From the NCBI RefSeq assembly GCF_003933735.1, contig NZ_RSED01000015.1:1-64000 (forward strand): a stretch of 64,000 bases of DNA, given 5' to 3'. The DNA comes from Aquabacterium soli (GTDB lineage: Bacteria > Pseudomonadota > Gammaproteobacteria > Burkholderiales > Burkholderiaceae_C). Both the position numbers and the translations under genes were made by a program. Each line of letters starts with the position of its first letter. The stretch's first letter is position 1. The notes under the pieces were generated by a model. That model had not been told where the DNA came from. It saw nothing but the letters and a program-made list of their open reading frames with translations, and did no database searches. Shown one piece after another: positions 55,743 through 63,809 of the stretch.

Positions 55743-56309
55743 ATGAACCGTCTGTCGTCCCTGGTCTGGCAGGGGGGCGTGTTGTGCGGCGTTCTGGCCT
55801 TTTCTCAGGCCCAGGCGCAAGACAAACCCGTGTACCGCTGTCCTGGCAACCTCTACACCGATGCGCTGTCCGCCAAGGATGCGGCCGCGAAGGGCTGCAA
55901 GACCCTGGAGGGCGCGCCGATCACCGTCATCCAGTCGCAGCCTCTGCGTGCAGCGCCTCGCTCCGGTACAGCCTCTGGTGGCAGTGGTGAGAAGGTGTCC
56001 TCCGCAGATCAAAAGGCCCGAGATGCGGATTCCCGCAGCATCCTTGAGGCTGAGCTACGCAAGGAAGAAGAAACCCTCGCCGCGCTCAAGAAGGAATTCA
56101 ACAACGGTGAGCCCGAGCGCCGCGGTGACGAGCGCAATTATCAGAAGTACATCGACCGTGTGGCTGAGATGAAGGCGGCCATTGCCCGCAAAGAGGCCGA
56201 TGTCGCCTCGATCAAACGTGAGTTGAGCAAGCTGGGGGCGCCGCCTGCCTCGTCCCCGTCTCAGCCGCCATCTCCGTCCGCCGCTCCCACCTCGGCAACG
56301 CGTAACTGA
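55743..56309 (+). CDS. Small secreted coiled-coil protein of unknown function
   Basis: 188 aa from the ATG at 55743 with AAGGA seven bases upstream (an ATG at 55725 is weaker). A signal peptide (LVWQGGVLCGVLAFSQAQA) precedes a short domain with two Cys (YRCPGNLYTDALSAKDAAAKGCKTL), resembling DUF4124-like exported proteins. A charged helical region with coiled-coil character follows (EAELRKEEETLAALKKEF, VAEMKAAIARKEADVASIKREL), then a Pro/Ser tail. It lies 2 bp upstream of ntrB and is probably co-transcribed with it. I do not recognise its function. Confidence 0.8.
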   Translation: MNRLSSLVWQGGVLCGVLAFSQAQAQDKPVYRCPGNLYTDALSAKDAAAKGCKTLEGAPITVIQSQPLRAAPRSGTASGGSGEKVSSADQKARDADSRSILEAELRKEEETLAALKKEFNNGEPERRGDERNYQKYIDRVAEMKAAIARKEADVASIKRELSKLGAPPASSPSQPPSPSAAPTSATRN

Positions 56310-56311
56310 GC

Positions 56312-57466
56312 ATGGTGAACCGCACTCCTCCCTTGCTGGGCCGCCAGCACAGTGTGGCGCGGGGCGGCTCGCGCGTCGACCCGAGCGAAGTACAGAGTCT
56401 GCTGCCCGAGGGGGTAGAGGCGTTTGACCATCTGGCCACCATGGTGGCCGTGATCGAGCCCAATGGCCAGTGCCTGTTTGCCAACGTGGCCTTCGAAGAA
56501 GAACTTGGCCTGTCGCGCCGCAGCGTGCTGCGCGAGGCCATCTTCGACTGGTTCGAAGAGCCGGCCCTGCTGCAGGATGTGGTCAGGGCTGTCTCGTCCA
56601 ATGAATACGCCACCAGCCGGCTGGAGGCGCGCCTCAAGCGTCATCCCAATGTGTTCTCCGATCCGCTGCCCGTGCAGGTGCTGGTCACGCGCATGGAACA
56701 TGGTGACCTGGTCGTCATCGAACTGGTCGAGGTAGAGCAGCAGACCCGCCAGGACCGCGAAGAGCGCGTGCAGGACCAGGTCCAGGCCAACAAGGAGCTG
56801 ATCCGCAACCTGGCCCATGAGATCAAGAACCCCCTTGGAGGCATCCGTGGCTCGGCCCAACTGCTGCAGATGGAACTCGAATCCAAGGCGCTGACCGAGT
56901 ACACGCAGGTCATCATCCACGAGGCCGATCGCCTTCAGGCCCTGGTGGACCGGCTGCTGGCGCCACACCGCAGGCCCCACCTGGTGGGCGATGTGAACAT
57001 CCACGAGGTCTGCGAGCGCGTGCGCTCGCTGATCCTGGCCGAGTTTCCCCGCGGGTTGCGGGTCTGGCGTGACTACGACACCTCGCTGCCGGAGTTCCGT
57101 GGCGACCGCGAACAGCTGATCCAGGCCTTGTTGAACATTGCGCACAATGCGGCGCAGGCGCTGTCCGAGCGCATCGTGCAGGGCGGCGACGCGCTGATCA
57201 CGCTGCGCACGCGGGTGGCCCGACGTGTGACGATCAACCGCTATCTTCATCGGCTGGCACTTGTCTTGCATATTGAGGACAACGGCCCGGGTATCCCGGA
57301 GTCCTTGCGAGATCGGATCTTCTACCCGCTGGTGTCGGGAAGGGAGGGCGGGTCGGGCTTGGGACTCACCCTGGCACAAACCTTCGTTCAACAGCACCAC
57401 GGCACCATCGAATGCGAGAGCGAACCCGGACGCACGGTCTTTCGAATCCTGATCCCCTTGCCTTGA
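56312..57466 (+). CDS. ntrB: Nitrogen regulation sensor histidine kinase NtrB
   Basis: 384 aa, a soluble kinase that phosphorylates NtrC under nitrogen limitation and is switched to phosphatase by P-II. A PAS domain (about 35-100, FDHLATMVAVIEPNGQCLFANVAFEEELG) precedes the phosphorylation site His169 in RNLAHEIKNPLGGIRGSAQLL and the ATPase domain (N box LLNIAHNAAQAL, G1 EDNGPGIP, G2 GSGLGLTLAQ, ending TVFRILIPLP). It is placed 2 bp after a small secreted protein gene and 69 bp before ntrC. Confidence 0.96.
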   Translation: MVNRTPPLLGRQHSVARGGSRVDPSEVQSLLPEGVEAFDHLATMVAVIEPNGQCLFANVAFEEELGLSRRSVLREAIFDWFEEPALLQDVVRAVSSNEYATSRLEARLKRHPNVFSDPLPVQVLVTRMEHGDLVVIELVEVEQQTRQDREERVQDQVQANKELIRNLAHEIKNPLGGIRGSAQLLQMELESKALTEYTQVIIHEADRLQALVDRLLAPHRRPHLVGDVNIHEVCERVRSLILAEFPRGLRVWRDYDTSLPEFRGDREQLIQALLNIAHNAAQALSERIVQGGDALITLRTRVARRVTINRYLHRLALVLHIEDNGPGIPESLRDRIFYPLVSGREGGSGLGLTLAQTFVQQHHGTIECESEPGRTVFRILIPLP

Positions 57467-57535
57467 GCATGGGGGCGTCGGGGCGCGAAGCATGCCAGGG
57501 GTTTGCCGTGCGGGTGCAACCACTCACAGGCCGGC

Positions 57536-59134
57536 ATGAAACCCATCTGGATCGTTGACGACGACCAATCCATTCGCTTTGTGCTTGAAAAGGCGCTGGC
57601 CCGAGAAGACCTGCCGGTGCGCAGCTTCACGAATCCACGCGATGTGCTCACCGCCCTGGACGATGACGAGCCCCAGGTGCTGGTGTCCGACATCCGAATG
57701 CCAGGTGGATCGGGCATCGACCTGCTGAGCAAGGTCAAAGCGCGCCTGCCGGGTCTGCCCGTCATCATCATGACGGCCTACTCCGATCTGGACAGCGCGG
57801 TGTCGGCTTTCCAGGGCGGGGCGTTCGAATACCTGCCCAAGCCTTTCGACCTGACCAAGGCGATCGAGCTCATCCGCCGTGCCGTGGATGAAAGCGTGCG
57901 GGAGGATGTGGCCGACGAGCGCCTGCAGCAGATGCCCGAGATGCTGGGCCAGGCCCCGGCCATGCAGGATGTCTTCCGCGCCATCGGCCGGCTGAGCCAG
58001 AGCAATGTCACGGTGCTGATCACCGGTGAGTCAGGTTCCGGCAAGGAGCTGGTGGCCCACGCCCTGCACAAGCACAGCCCCCGCGCCAATGGACCCTTCG
58101 TGGCCATCAACACGGCGGCCATCCCGAAGGATCTGCTCGAATCCGAGCTGTTCGGCCATGAGCGTGGCGCCTTCACGGGTGCGCAGACCATGCGGCGTGG
58201 CCGCTTCGAGCAGGCCGATGGCGGCACCTTGTTCCTCGACGAAATCGGCGACATGCCCTTCGATCTGCAGACGCGCCTGCTTCGCGTGCTGTCGGACGGG
58301 CAGTTCTACCGCGTAGGTGGCCACCACCCGCTCAAGTCGAACGTGCGCGTGATCGCGGCCACCCACCAGAACCTGGAGGACCGTGTGCGCCAGGGCGTGT
58401 TCCGCGAAGACTTGTTCCACCGCCTGAACGTGATCCGCCTGCGCCTGCCGCCGCTGCGTGAGCGGCGTGAGGATGTGCCCACGCTGGCGCGCTTCTTCAT
58501 GCAGAAGAGCGCCAAGGACCTGGGGGTCGAGGCCAAGCGCATCTCCGAGAACGCGCTGGCCCGGCTGATGGCCTTTGATTTTCCGGGCAACGTGCGCCAG
58601 CTGGAGAACATCTGCCACTGGCTGACCGTGATGGCGCCGGCCCAGGTGATCGAGCCGAAGGACCTGCCACCGGAGTTGATGGGTGTGGCGCCCCTGGCGC
58701 CGATCCAGCCCGTGGCCGAACTTGCGCCAGCCGTGGCGGTGGTGGCTCCGTCCACTGCTTCCGTTGCGGTGCCGCTGGTGTCATCGCCGTCGGCCGGCCC
58801 TTATGCGCCGCCTGTGGTGCTGCCTGTCGTGTCGCCCGCTGCGGTGGACTTGCCCGCAGTGCGCGTGGACGGCTTTGGCGCGCCGCCGGTTGCGGTACTG
58901 CCGGTGGCTGCAGCGCAGAACGGCTGGATCAGCGATCTGGAGCGCGAAGCGCGCGGGCTGCTTGATGCTGGACAGACCGATGTGTGGGACCAACTGACCC
59001 GCCGTTTCGAAGCCTGCCTGATCCACACAGCGCTGGACCTGACGCGCGGTCGCCGGATCGAGGCGGCGCAGAAGCTGGGCATTGGCCGAAACACGATCAC
59101 CCGCAAGATCCAGGAACTCGGCATCGACGACTGA
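57536..59134 (+). CDS. ntrC: Nitrogen regulator NtrC, sigma54-dependent activator
   Basis: 532 aa from the ATG at 57536 (MKPIWIVDDD). Receiver domain with phospho-acceptor Asp52 in LVSDIRMPGGSG; AAA+ domain with Walker A GESGSGKE (164-171), sigma54-contacting GAFTGA (211-216), Walker B GGTLFLDEIGDMP and arginine-finger region FREDLFHRLNVIRLRLPPLRER; and a C-terminal Fis-type helix-turn-helix (RRIEAAQKLGIGRNTITRKIQELG). It activates glnA and other nitrogen genes. It is about 60 aa longer than enterobacterial NtrC because a Pro/Val/Ala-rich linker (about 387-461) is inserted before the DNA-binding domain. Confidence 0.97.
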   Translation: MKPIWIVDDDQSIRFVLEKALAREDLPVRSFTNPRDVLTALDDDEPQVLVSDIRMPGGSGIDLLSKVKARLPGLPVIIMTAYSDLDSAVSAFQGGAFEYLPKPFDLTKAIELIRRAVDESVREDVADERLQQMPEMLGQAPAMQDVFRAIGRLSQSNVTVLITGESGSGKELVAHALHKHSPRANGPFVAINTAAIPKDLLESELFGHERGAFTGAQTMRRGRFEQADGGTLFLDEIGDMPFDLQTRLLRVLSDGQFYRVGGHHPLKSNVRVIAATHQNLEDRVRQGVFREDLFHRLNVIRLRLPPLRERREDVPTLARFFMQKSAKDLGVEAKRISENALARLMAFDFPGNVRQLENICHWLTVMAPAQVIEPKDLPPELMGVAPLAPIQPVAELAPAVAVVAPSTASVAVPLVSSPSAGPYAPPVVLPVVSPAAVDLPAVRVDGFGAPPVAVLPVAAAQNGWISDLEREARGLLDAGQTDVWDQLTRRFEACLIHTALDLTRGRRIEAAQKLGIGRNTITRKIQELGIDD

Positions 59135-59191
59135 GTTTTTGGCGGGGGAGGCCTCAGGGTCTCTCCCAGCCCCCGGCACAAAGCCGAGGAG

Positions 59192-59216
59192 CTTTAACGG
59201 CAATATGCCGCTAAAG
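59192..59216. other. Palindrome between ntrC and mshI
   Basis: CTTTAACGGCA (59192-59202) pairs with TGCCGCTAAAG (59206-59216) with one mismatch and a 3-nt loop. It is 57 bp past the ntrC stop and 84 bp before mshI. No T tract follows directly. It may be a terminator-like structure or a protein-binding palindrome. Confidence 0.5.
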
Positions 59217-59299
59217 ACCCCTGATTCCCCGGTTTTTCTTCCGCGAGATGGAAAAGTCTTCTGTCACGATGAGAAACGAGTGGACTCGGGGGTTTTTCA

Positions 59300-60859
59300 A
59301 TGTGGGCTCGACGCCGGCAAGCTGACAACGGATCGCACTGGGTGGCTGTCACCCAGGATGGCGCCGTGCTGCGTGCCTTGCAGGTCAGCCATGGCGCCAG
59401 CGGGCGGCCTCGGCTGGACTGGGTCCACACCCAGGACACGAACGATTTTGCCCGTGGCTTGAGGGCGCTGGGCCGGGCGCATTCCCTGCGTGGCGTGTCG
59501 CTGACCAGTGTTCTGGGCCGCACACAGTACCGACTGATTTCCACGGAGCTCGATGAGCTGCCTCGCGAGGAATGGAGCGGTGCAGTGCGCTGGCGCCTCA
59601 AGGAGCAGGTCGATTTCTCGGTGGATGACGCCATCGTGGAGGTGCTGGGTGTCCCCCAGGACACGCAGAATCGCACCACCCAGCCGGCCATTGCCTTGCT
59701 GGAATCGCAGGCTGAGGCGCAGAAGCTGAGCCTGGCTGCGGATGACGCCGGCGCCACATGGACGGCGATCGAAGTACCGGAAACCGGCTTGCGCAACATC
59801 TGCGCCCTCACCGAAACCGAGTCCCAGGCCCACGCGCTGATTGCGTTTGGCAGCGAACACGCCTTGCTGGTCATCACGTTGGGTGGCGAGCTGGTCATGA
59901 CGCGCACGATTGAAGTTGCCTCGGCAGCACTCATGGGCAGCGAAGAAGCCCGCGGTGGGGCATTGGGCCGGGCGGGGCTCGAGGTGCTGCGCACGCTGGA
60001 TACGTTCGAGCGCACCCACAGCAAAGTCACCTTGTCAGGCCTGACCGTGGCACTGCCCGGCGGGGCAGCGAGCATGGCCGAGGTGTTGGCCGATCTGGTC
60101 TATGTGCCAGTCAAGGCACTTGAGATGGGGCAGTTGCTCGACTGCTCTGCGCTGGGCGAAACCTCCGAGCAGATCGAAGCCCTGGCATCACTGGAAAACC
60201 TGTGCTTGCTGGGCGCGGCATTGCGGCCAGCCAGTCAGGCCAGGGGCATTCAGCAGATCAACATGCAGGATGCGGAGCGCCCGCAGGGCGGCGCCTTGAC
60301 CTGGGGGGCAGTGTGGGGTGTGAGGGCGGTTGTGGCTGTGCTTGGCGTTGCCGTGGTGGCGGTGATCGGCATGTCCGTGGCCACTAAAAGCTTCGAAAGC
60401 CAGGCGGCCGGGCTGGAAGCTCAACTGGGGCCTCTCACCGCCGCCACGGTCTCCATGCCGCCGCCACCCGACATGGACAAGCTCAACGAGCTGCGAAAGG
60501 GGGAGGCCTTGCAGCGGCGTCTGAGCGAGGCGCTGTCCAGCGCCACTGCCAATGCTTCGCAAGGCTATTCCGAATATTTGATGGCCCTGGGTCGGCAGGC
60601 ACAGCCGAATGTCTGGATCACGGGCTTGACGGTGCACGGTAGCGGGGGGCAACTGGAGTTGTCCGGGCGCATGACAGATCCGGGATTTCTGCCGGGGTAT
60701 CTCAGCCGCTTGGAGAGAGAAACGCAGTTCAAAGGCCGTCGCTTTGCTCAGGTTGAGATCGGGGTGGTCAGCTCCGAGATGACCGGAGACCAACGCTTGA
60801 CCACCTTTTCTCTGAGCACGCAGGACACTCCGCGGAGCTCCAAGGAGATCAAGCCATGA
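59300..60859 (+). CDS. mshI: MSHA pilus biogenesis protein MshI-like (PilM/PilN type)
   Basis: 519 aa. Residues 1-320 resemble the actin-like PilM fold (DGAVLRALQVSHG, LPREEWSGAVRWRLKEQVDF typical of the PilM dimer region, LLVITLGGELVMTRTIEV). One membrane helix lies at about 338-360 (GVRAVVAVLGVAVVAVIGM), and the periplasmic rest resembles PilN (LERETQFKGRRFAQVEIG). In MSHA/type IV pilus machines these parts form the inner-membrane alignment complex. Its stop overlaps the next gene by 4 bp; the whole mshI-J-K-L run is translationally coupled. Confidence 0.82.
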   Translation: MWARRRQADNGSHWVAVTQDGAVLRALQVSHGASGRPRLDWVHTQDTNDFARGLRALGRAHSLRGVSLTSVLGRTQYRLISTELDELPREEWSGAVRWRLKEQVDFSVDDAIVEVLGVPQDTQNRTTQPAIALLESQAEAQKLSLAADDAGATWTAIEVPETGLRNICALTETESQAHALIAFGSEHALLVITLGGELVMTRTIEVASAALMGSEEARGGALGRAGLEVLRTLDTFERTHSKVTLSGLTVALPGGAASMAEVLADLVYVPVKALEMGQLLDCSALGETSEQIEALASLENLCLLGAALRPASQARGIQQINMQDAERPQGGALTWGAVWGVRAVVAVLGVAVVAVIGMSVATKSFESQAAGLEAQLGPLTAATVSMPPPPDMDKLNELRKGEALQRRLSEALSSATANASQGYSEYLMALGRQAQPNVWITGLTVHGSGGQLELSGRMTDPGFLPGYLSRLERETQFKGRRFAQVEIGVVSSEMTGDQRLTTFSLSTQDTPRSSKEIKP

Positions 60860-61566
60860 ATACTGCCGTCCAAAAGAACGCCAACTGGACGGCCATGTGG
60901 CATCAGAGCCTCCTGCGTTGGCGCAGGGCTCGTCGCGCTTTTGATACCAGAGCCCTCAACGAGCGCCGGTTGGTGATCATCGCCGTGTTGGCAGGGCTGT
61001 GGTTCGTGATGGACAGTGTCTGGATTACATCGGGCTTCAAGCAGTTGTCAGCGGTCATAGCGCGCAAGAATCAGGCGCAACAGGCCCTGCAAGCATTGCA
61101 GGACAAGCAGCGCTTGCAACTCGATGAGATGGCCCGTGCCCAGGCCTCCGTGGCCAGTGAACTGCTGCAGACGCGAGAGCGCATCCGTCTTCAGAATGCC
61201 GATTTCGAAAAGGCCCGCCAAGTACTTGTGCCCGCCTTGGAAATGAGAGCCTTGCTTGAAGGTTTGTTGGCTGAACAGCGCTCACTGCGTCTCATGTCGA
61301 TGAAGACATTGCCGCGTGAAGAGATCCAGTTACCGCATGTGGATGGTGCTGGGCAATCGACTTTGCTGTATCGGCATGGATTGGAAATCAAGATCGTGGG
61401 GAGCTTTCATGAACTGCTGAACTGGCTTCGCAGTGTCGAGAGCCTGCCAAGCAAGGTGCTGTGGGACGAGATGACGCTCCAGGCCGATGACCAGGGTGTG
61501 CTCACGCTGTCGCTGAAGGTGCACACATTGAGCAGGGACAGGGAACCTTTGGAGATGGCCCCATGA
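60856..61566 (+). CDS. mshJ: MSHA pilus biogenesis protein MshJ-like (PilO type)
   Basis: 236 aa. A basic cytoplasmic N-terminus (to about 36), one membrane helix (RLVIIAVLAGLWFVMDSVWI), a periplasmic coiled coil (AVIARKNQAQQALQALQDKQRLQLDEMARAQ) and a small alpha/beta domain (LLYRHGLEIKIVGSFHELLNWLRSVESLP) match the PilO-like MshJ. It pairs with the PilN part of MshI in the inner-membrane complex. Sequence identity in this family is low, so the call leans on gene order. Confidence 0.82.
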   Translation: MNTAVQKNANWTAMWHQSLLRWRRARRAFDTRALNERRLVIIAVLAGLWFVMDSVWITSGFKQLSAVIARKNQAQQALQALQDKQRLQLDEMARAQASVASELLQTRERIRLQNADFEKARQVLVPALEMRALLEGLLAEQRSLRLMSMKTLPREEIQLPHVDGAGQSTLLYRHGLEIKIVGSFHELLNWLRSVESLPSKVLWDEMTLQADDQGVLTLSLKVHTLSRDREPLEMAP

Positions 61567-62033
61567 CGGCATGCCGGTGGCTGACTTCGATCCTGGCTGC
61601 GGCGGGTGTGCTGACGGGGGCGCTTTCATGGGCTGCGGACGTGATCGTGCTGCCCGATCCGACGCGGCCACCTAACGCCGTGCTCAGGTCGATGAGTGCC
61701 AAGAGCGCGGGTGGGGTGGCGCCGGTGCCTGTGCCGGCCCAGGCCGCTTCCGATGCGGCCAGTGGGGCTTCGGCGCCCCGCGCGTCCAGGCGCGAAGGGC
61801 GGTTGACTTCCGTGAGGGTGAGCCCGGGCTATGCCAGCGTGGCCTTGCTCGATGGTCGCCTTGTGCAACTGGGCGACCGGGTGGGCGACAGCACCGTGGC
61901 TTCCATCGATGAAGACGGCGTGGTGTTGCGCGGGCCCCGAGGCCAAGAGCGCCTGTCGCTGATCCCCACGGCCGGCAAGCGCAGGCCTGGCATGGACTAT
62001 CCCGCCAAGAGCGGCGGAAAGGAAACACGATGA
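61563..62033 (+). CDS. mshK: MSHA pilus biogenesis protein MshK-like (PilP type)
   Basis: 156 aa with an N-terminal signal sequence (WLTSILAAAGVLTGALSWAADV). The segment DPTRPPNAV is the DP-T-P motif common in MshK/PilP-type proteins, and the C-terminal beta domain reads LTSVRVSPGYASVALLDGRLVQLGDRVGDSTVASIDEDGVVL. PilP-like proteins link the inner-membrane complex to the secretin. The gene overlaps its neighbours on both sides by 4 bp. Confidence 0.82.
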   Translation: MTACRWLTSILAAAGVLTGALSWAADVIVLPDPTRPPNAVLRSMSAKSAGGVAPVPVPAQAASDAASGASAPRASRREGRLTSVRVSPGYASVALLDGRLVQLGDRVGDSTVASIDEDGVVLRGPRGQERLSLIPTAGKRRPGMDYPAKSGGKETR

Positions 62034-63808
62034 TATCCCTCCATCGCGTGGCGGCATGGACGCTGGTGGCGTCCGCGGCCTGGATGGCCTGCGAGGCTCA
62101 GGCCTTCGGTTGGCGCTATACCAAGCCCGGCTCTTTGAACCAGGCTTCCACAGAGGTCAGTGAAGAGCAGGCCCCGAGAGACACCATCATGCTGGCTTCG
62201 GCGGAAGGCCGGGCCGTCAGTGGAATGTCCGTCTCGCTGTCGATGCCTGCCCGCCACCTGACCGCGGCCGAGCCGGTTCAGTCCAGCCGGACGGCGGCCG
62301 CCCCCGTGAGTGCGGCATCACCCGATGCCGGCGGGCGCTTCGACCTGGTCGTCAACAACGCTCCCGCGTCGCAGGTGTTCCTGCAGCTGGGCGCAGGAAC
62401 CTCATACAACATGCTTGTGTCGCCCGAGGTCAGCGGCACCATCTCCCTGTCGCTCAAGAGCACCACGGTGCCCGAGGCCCTCGAGGCCTTGCGGGAACTC
62501 TTTGGGTACGACTTCCGCATCGCCTCTGGCAACCGCGTCTTCGTCTATCCCAACGCCGTCCAGACCCGCCTGTTCCGCATCAACTACCTGCCCGGACGGC
62601 GCCAGGGTACATCCGACCTGCGGGTGAGCTCAAGCTCGATCACCACCGGCACCTCCGGCAGCAGCACGGCGAACTCCACCACCTCGCCATCGACCTCGAC
62701 CACGGCGGTCGATACCTCGCAGGTGCGCATGACATCCGATGCCGACTTCTGGCGAGAGGTGCAGGTGTCGCTCACGACCATGGTCGGCACCCAGGGCGGG
62801 CGCAGCGTGGTGCTCAACCCGGCCGCGGGCGTGGTCGTGGTGCGGGCCACGCCGGCCGAGCAGCGGCAGGTGGAGAGCTACCTCAAGGCCATCCAGCTGA
62901 ACGTGAGCCGGCAAGTCATGCTCGAGGCCAAGATCATCGAGGTGCAGTTGCAGCGTGATTCATCCGCAGGCGTGAACTGGTCTCTGTTCCGCAACGTCGG
63001 CAGCGGGAAGACCGCGACCATCGGCAACGTGGGCCCTGGGGTGACGCTCAACAACAGCGGCGCCATCAGCAACAGCAGTGCAACCATCAACCCGGGCGCA
63101 AGCATCGTGACGGGGGCCTTGGGACAAGGTTTCTATGGTCTTGCGTTTCAGTCGGGGACCTTTGCTGCACTGCTCTCCTTCCTGCAGACGCAGGGTGATG
63201 TGCAGGTACTGTCGAGCCCCCGCATCGCCACGCTCAACAACCAGAAGGCGGTGCTCAAGGTGGGCAACGACGAGCTCTTCGTCACCGGTGTATCGACCAG
63301 CACCACCTCGTCGGGCAACAGTTCCGTCACCACGCCGACGCTGACCTTGCAGCCCTTCTTCAGCGGCATCTCGCTTGACGTCACCCCACAGATCGACGAA
63401 GAGGGCAATGTGACCTTGCACGTGCATCCCGCCATCAGCGTGGTCAGTGAGAAAGACAAGAGCATTGATCTGGGCGAGATGGGCTCCTACCAACTGCCGC
63501 TGGCCTCCAGCTCGATCAATGAGACGGACAGCATTGTCAGGGTGAAGAACGGGCACATCGTGGCCATTGGCGGCTTGATGCGGCATGAGTCGTCGGCCGA
63601 CCGCAGCGGCCTGCCAGGGTTCAGCGAACTGCCCGGTGTCGGGGGGCTGTTCAGGCAGAAGTCGACGTCGACGAGCAAGCGTGAACTGGTCATCTTGATC
63701 AAGCCCACGGTGATCGGGGAAGATGGCAGCGGCTGGTCCAGCGACGAGCCGGTGACCTCCATGCTGCCCGGCTCACAGCAGCCCGCACAAGTCTCCCCGG
63801 AGAACTGA
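62030..63808 (+). CDS. mshL: MSHA outer-membrane secretin MshL
   Basis: 592 aa with an N-terminal export signal (VAAWTLVASAAWMACEAQA; the Cys does not sit in a good lipobox). An N-terminal secretin/STN-like domain (FDLVVNNAPASQVFLQLGAGTSYNM, VPEALEALRELFGYDFRI) is followed by a Ser/Thr-rich linker, an N1-type domain (PAAGVVVVRATPAEQRQVESYLKAI) and the secretin barrel (RQVMLEAKIIEVQLQRDSSAGVNW, LSSPRIATLNNQKAVLKVG, GISLDVTPQIDEEGNVTLHVHP), ending at SELPGVGGLFRQ and LVILIKPTVI. It forms the channel through which the MSHA pilus leaves the cell. Confidence 0.94.
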   Translation: MISLHRVAAWTLVASAAWMACEAQAFGWRYTKPGSLNQASTEVSEEQAPRDTIMLASAEGRAVSGMSVSLSMPARHLTAAEPVQSSRTAAAPVSAASPDAGGRFDLVVNNAPASQVFLQLGAGTSYNMLVSPEVSGTISLSLKSTTVPEALEALRELFGYDFRIASGNRVFVYPNAVQTRLFRINYLPGRRQGTSDLRVSSSSITTGTSGSSTANSTTSPSTSTTAVDTSQVRMTSDADFWREVQVSLTTMVGTQGGRSVVLNPAAGVVVVRATPAEQRQVESYLKAIQLNVSRQVMLEAKIIEVQLQRDSSAGVNWSLFRNVGSGKTATIGNVGPGVTLNNSGAISNSSATINPGASIVTGALGQGFYGLAFQSGTFAALLSFLQTQGDVQVLSSPRIATLNNQKAVLKVGNDELFVTGVSTSTTSSGNSSVTTPTLTLQPFFSGISLDVTPQIDEEGNVTLHVHPAISVVSEKDKSIDLGEMGSYQLPLASSSINETDSIVRVKNGHIVAIGGLMRHESSADRSGLPGFSELPGVGGLFRQKSTSTSKRELVILIKPTVIGEDGSGWSSDEPVTSMLPGSQQPAQVSPEN

Positions 63809-63809
63809 C

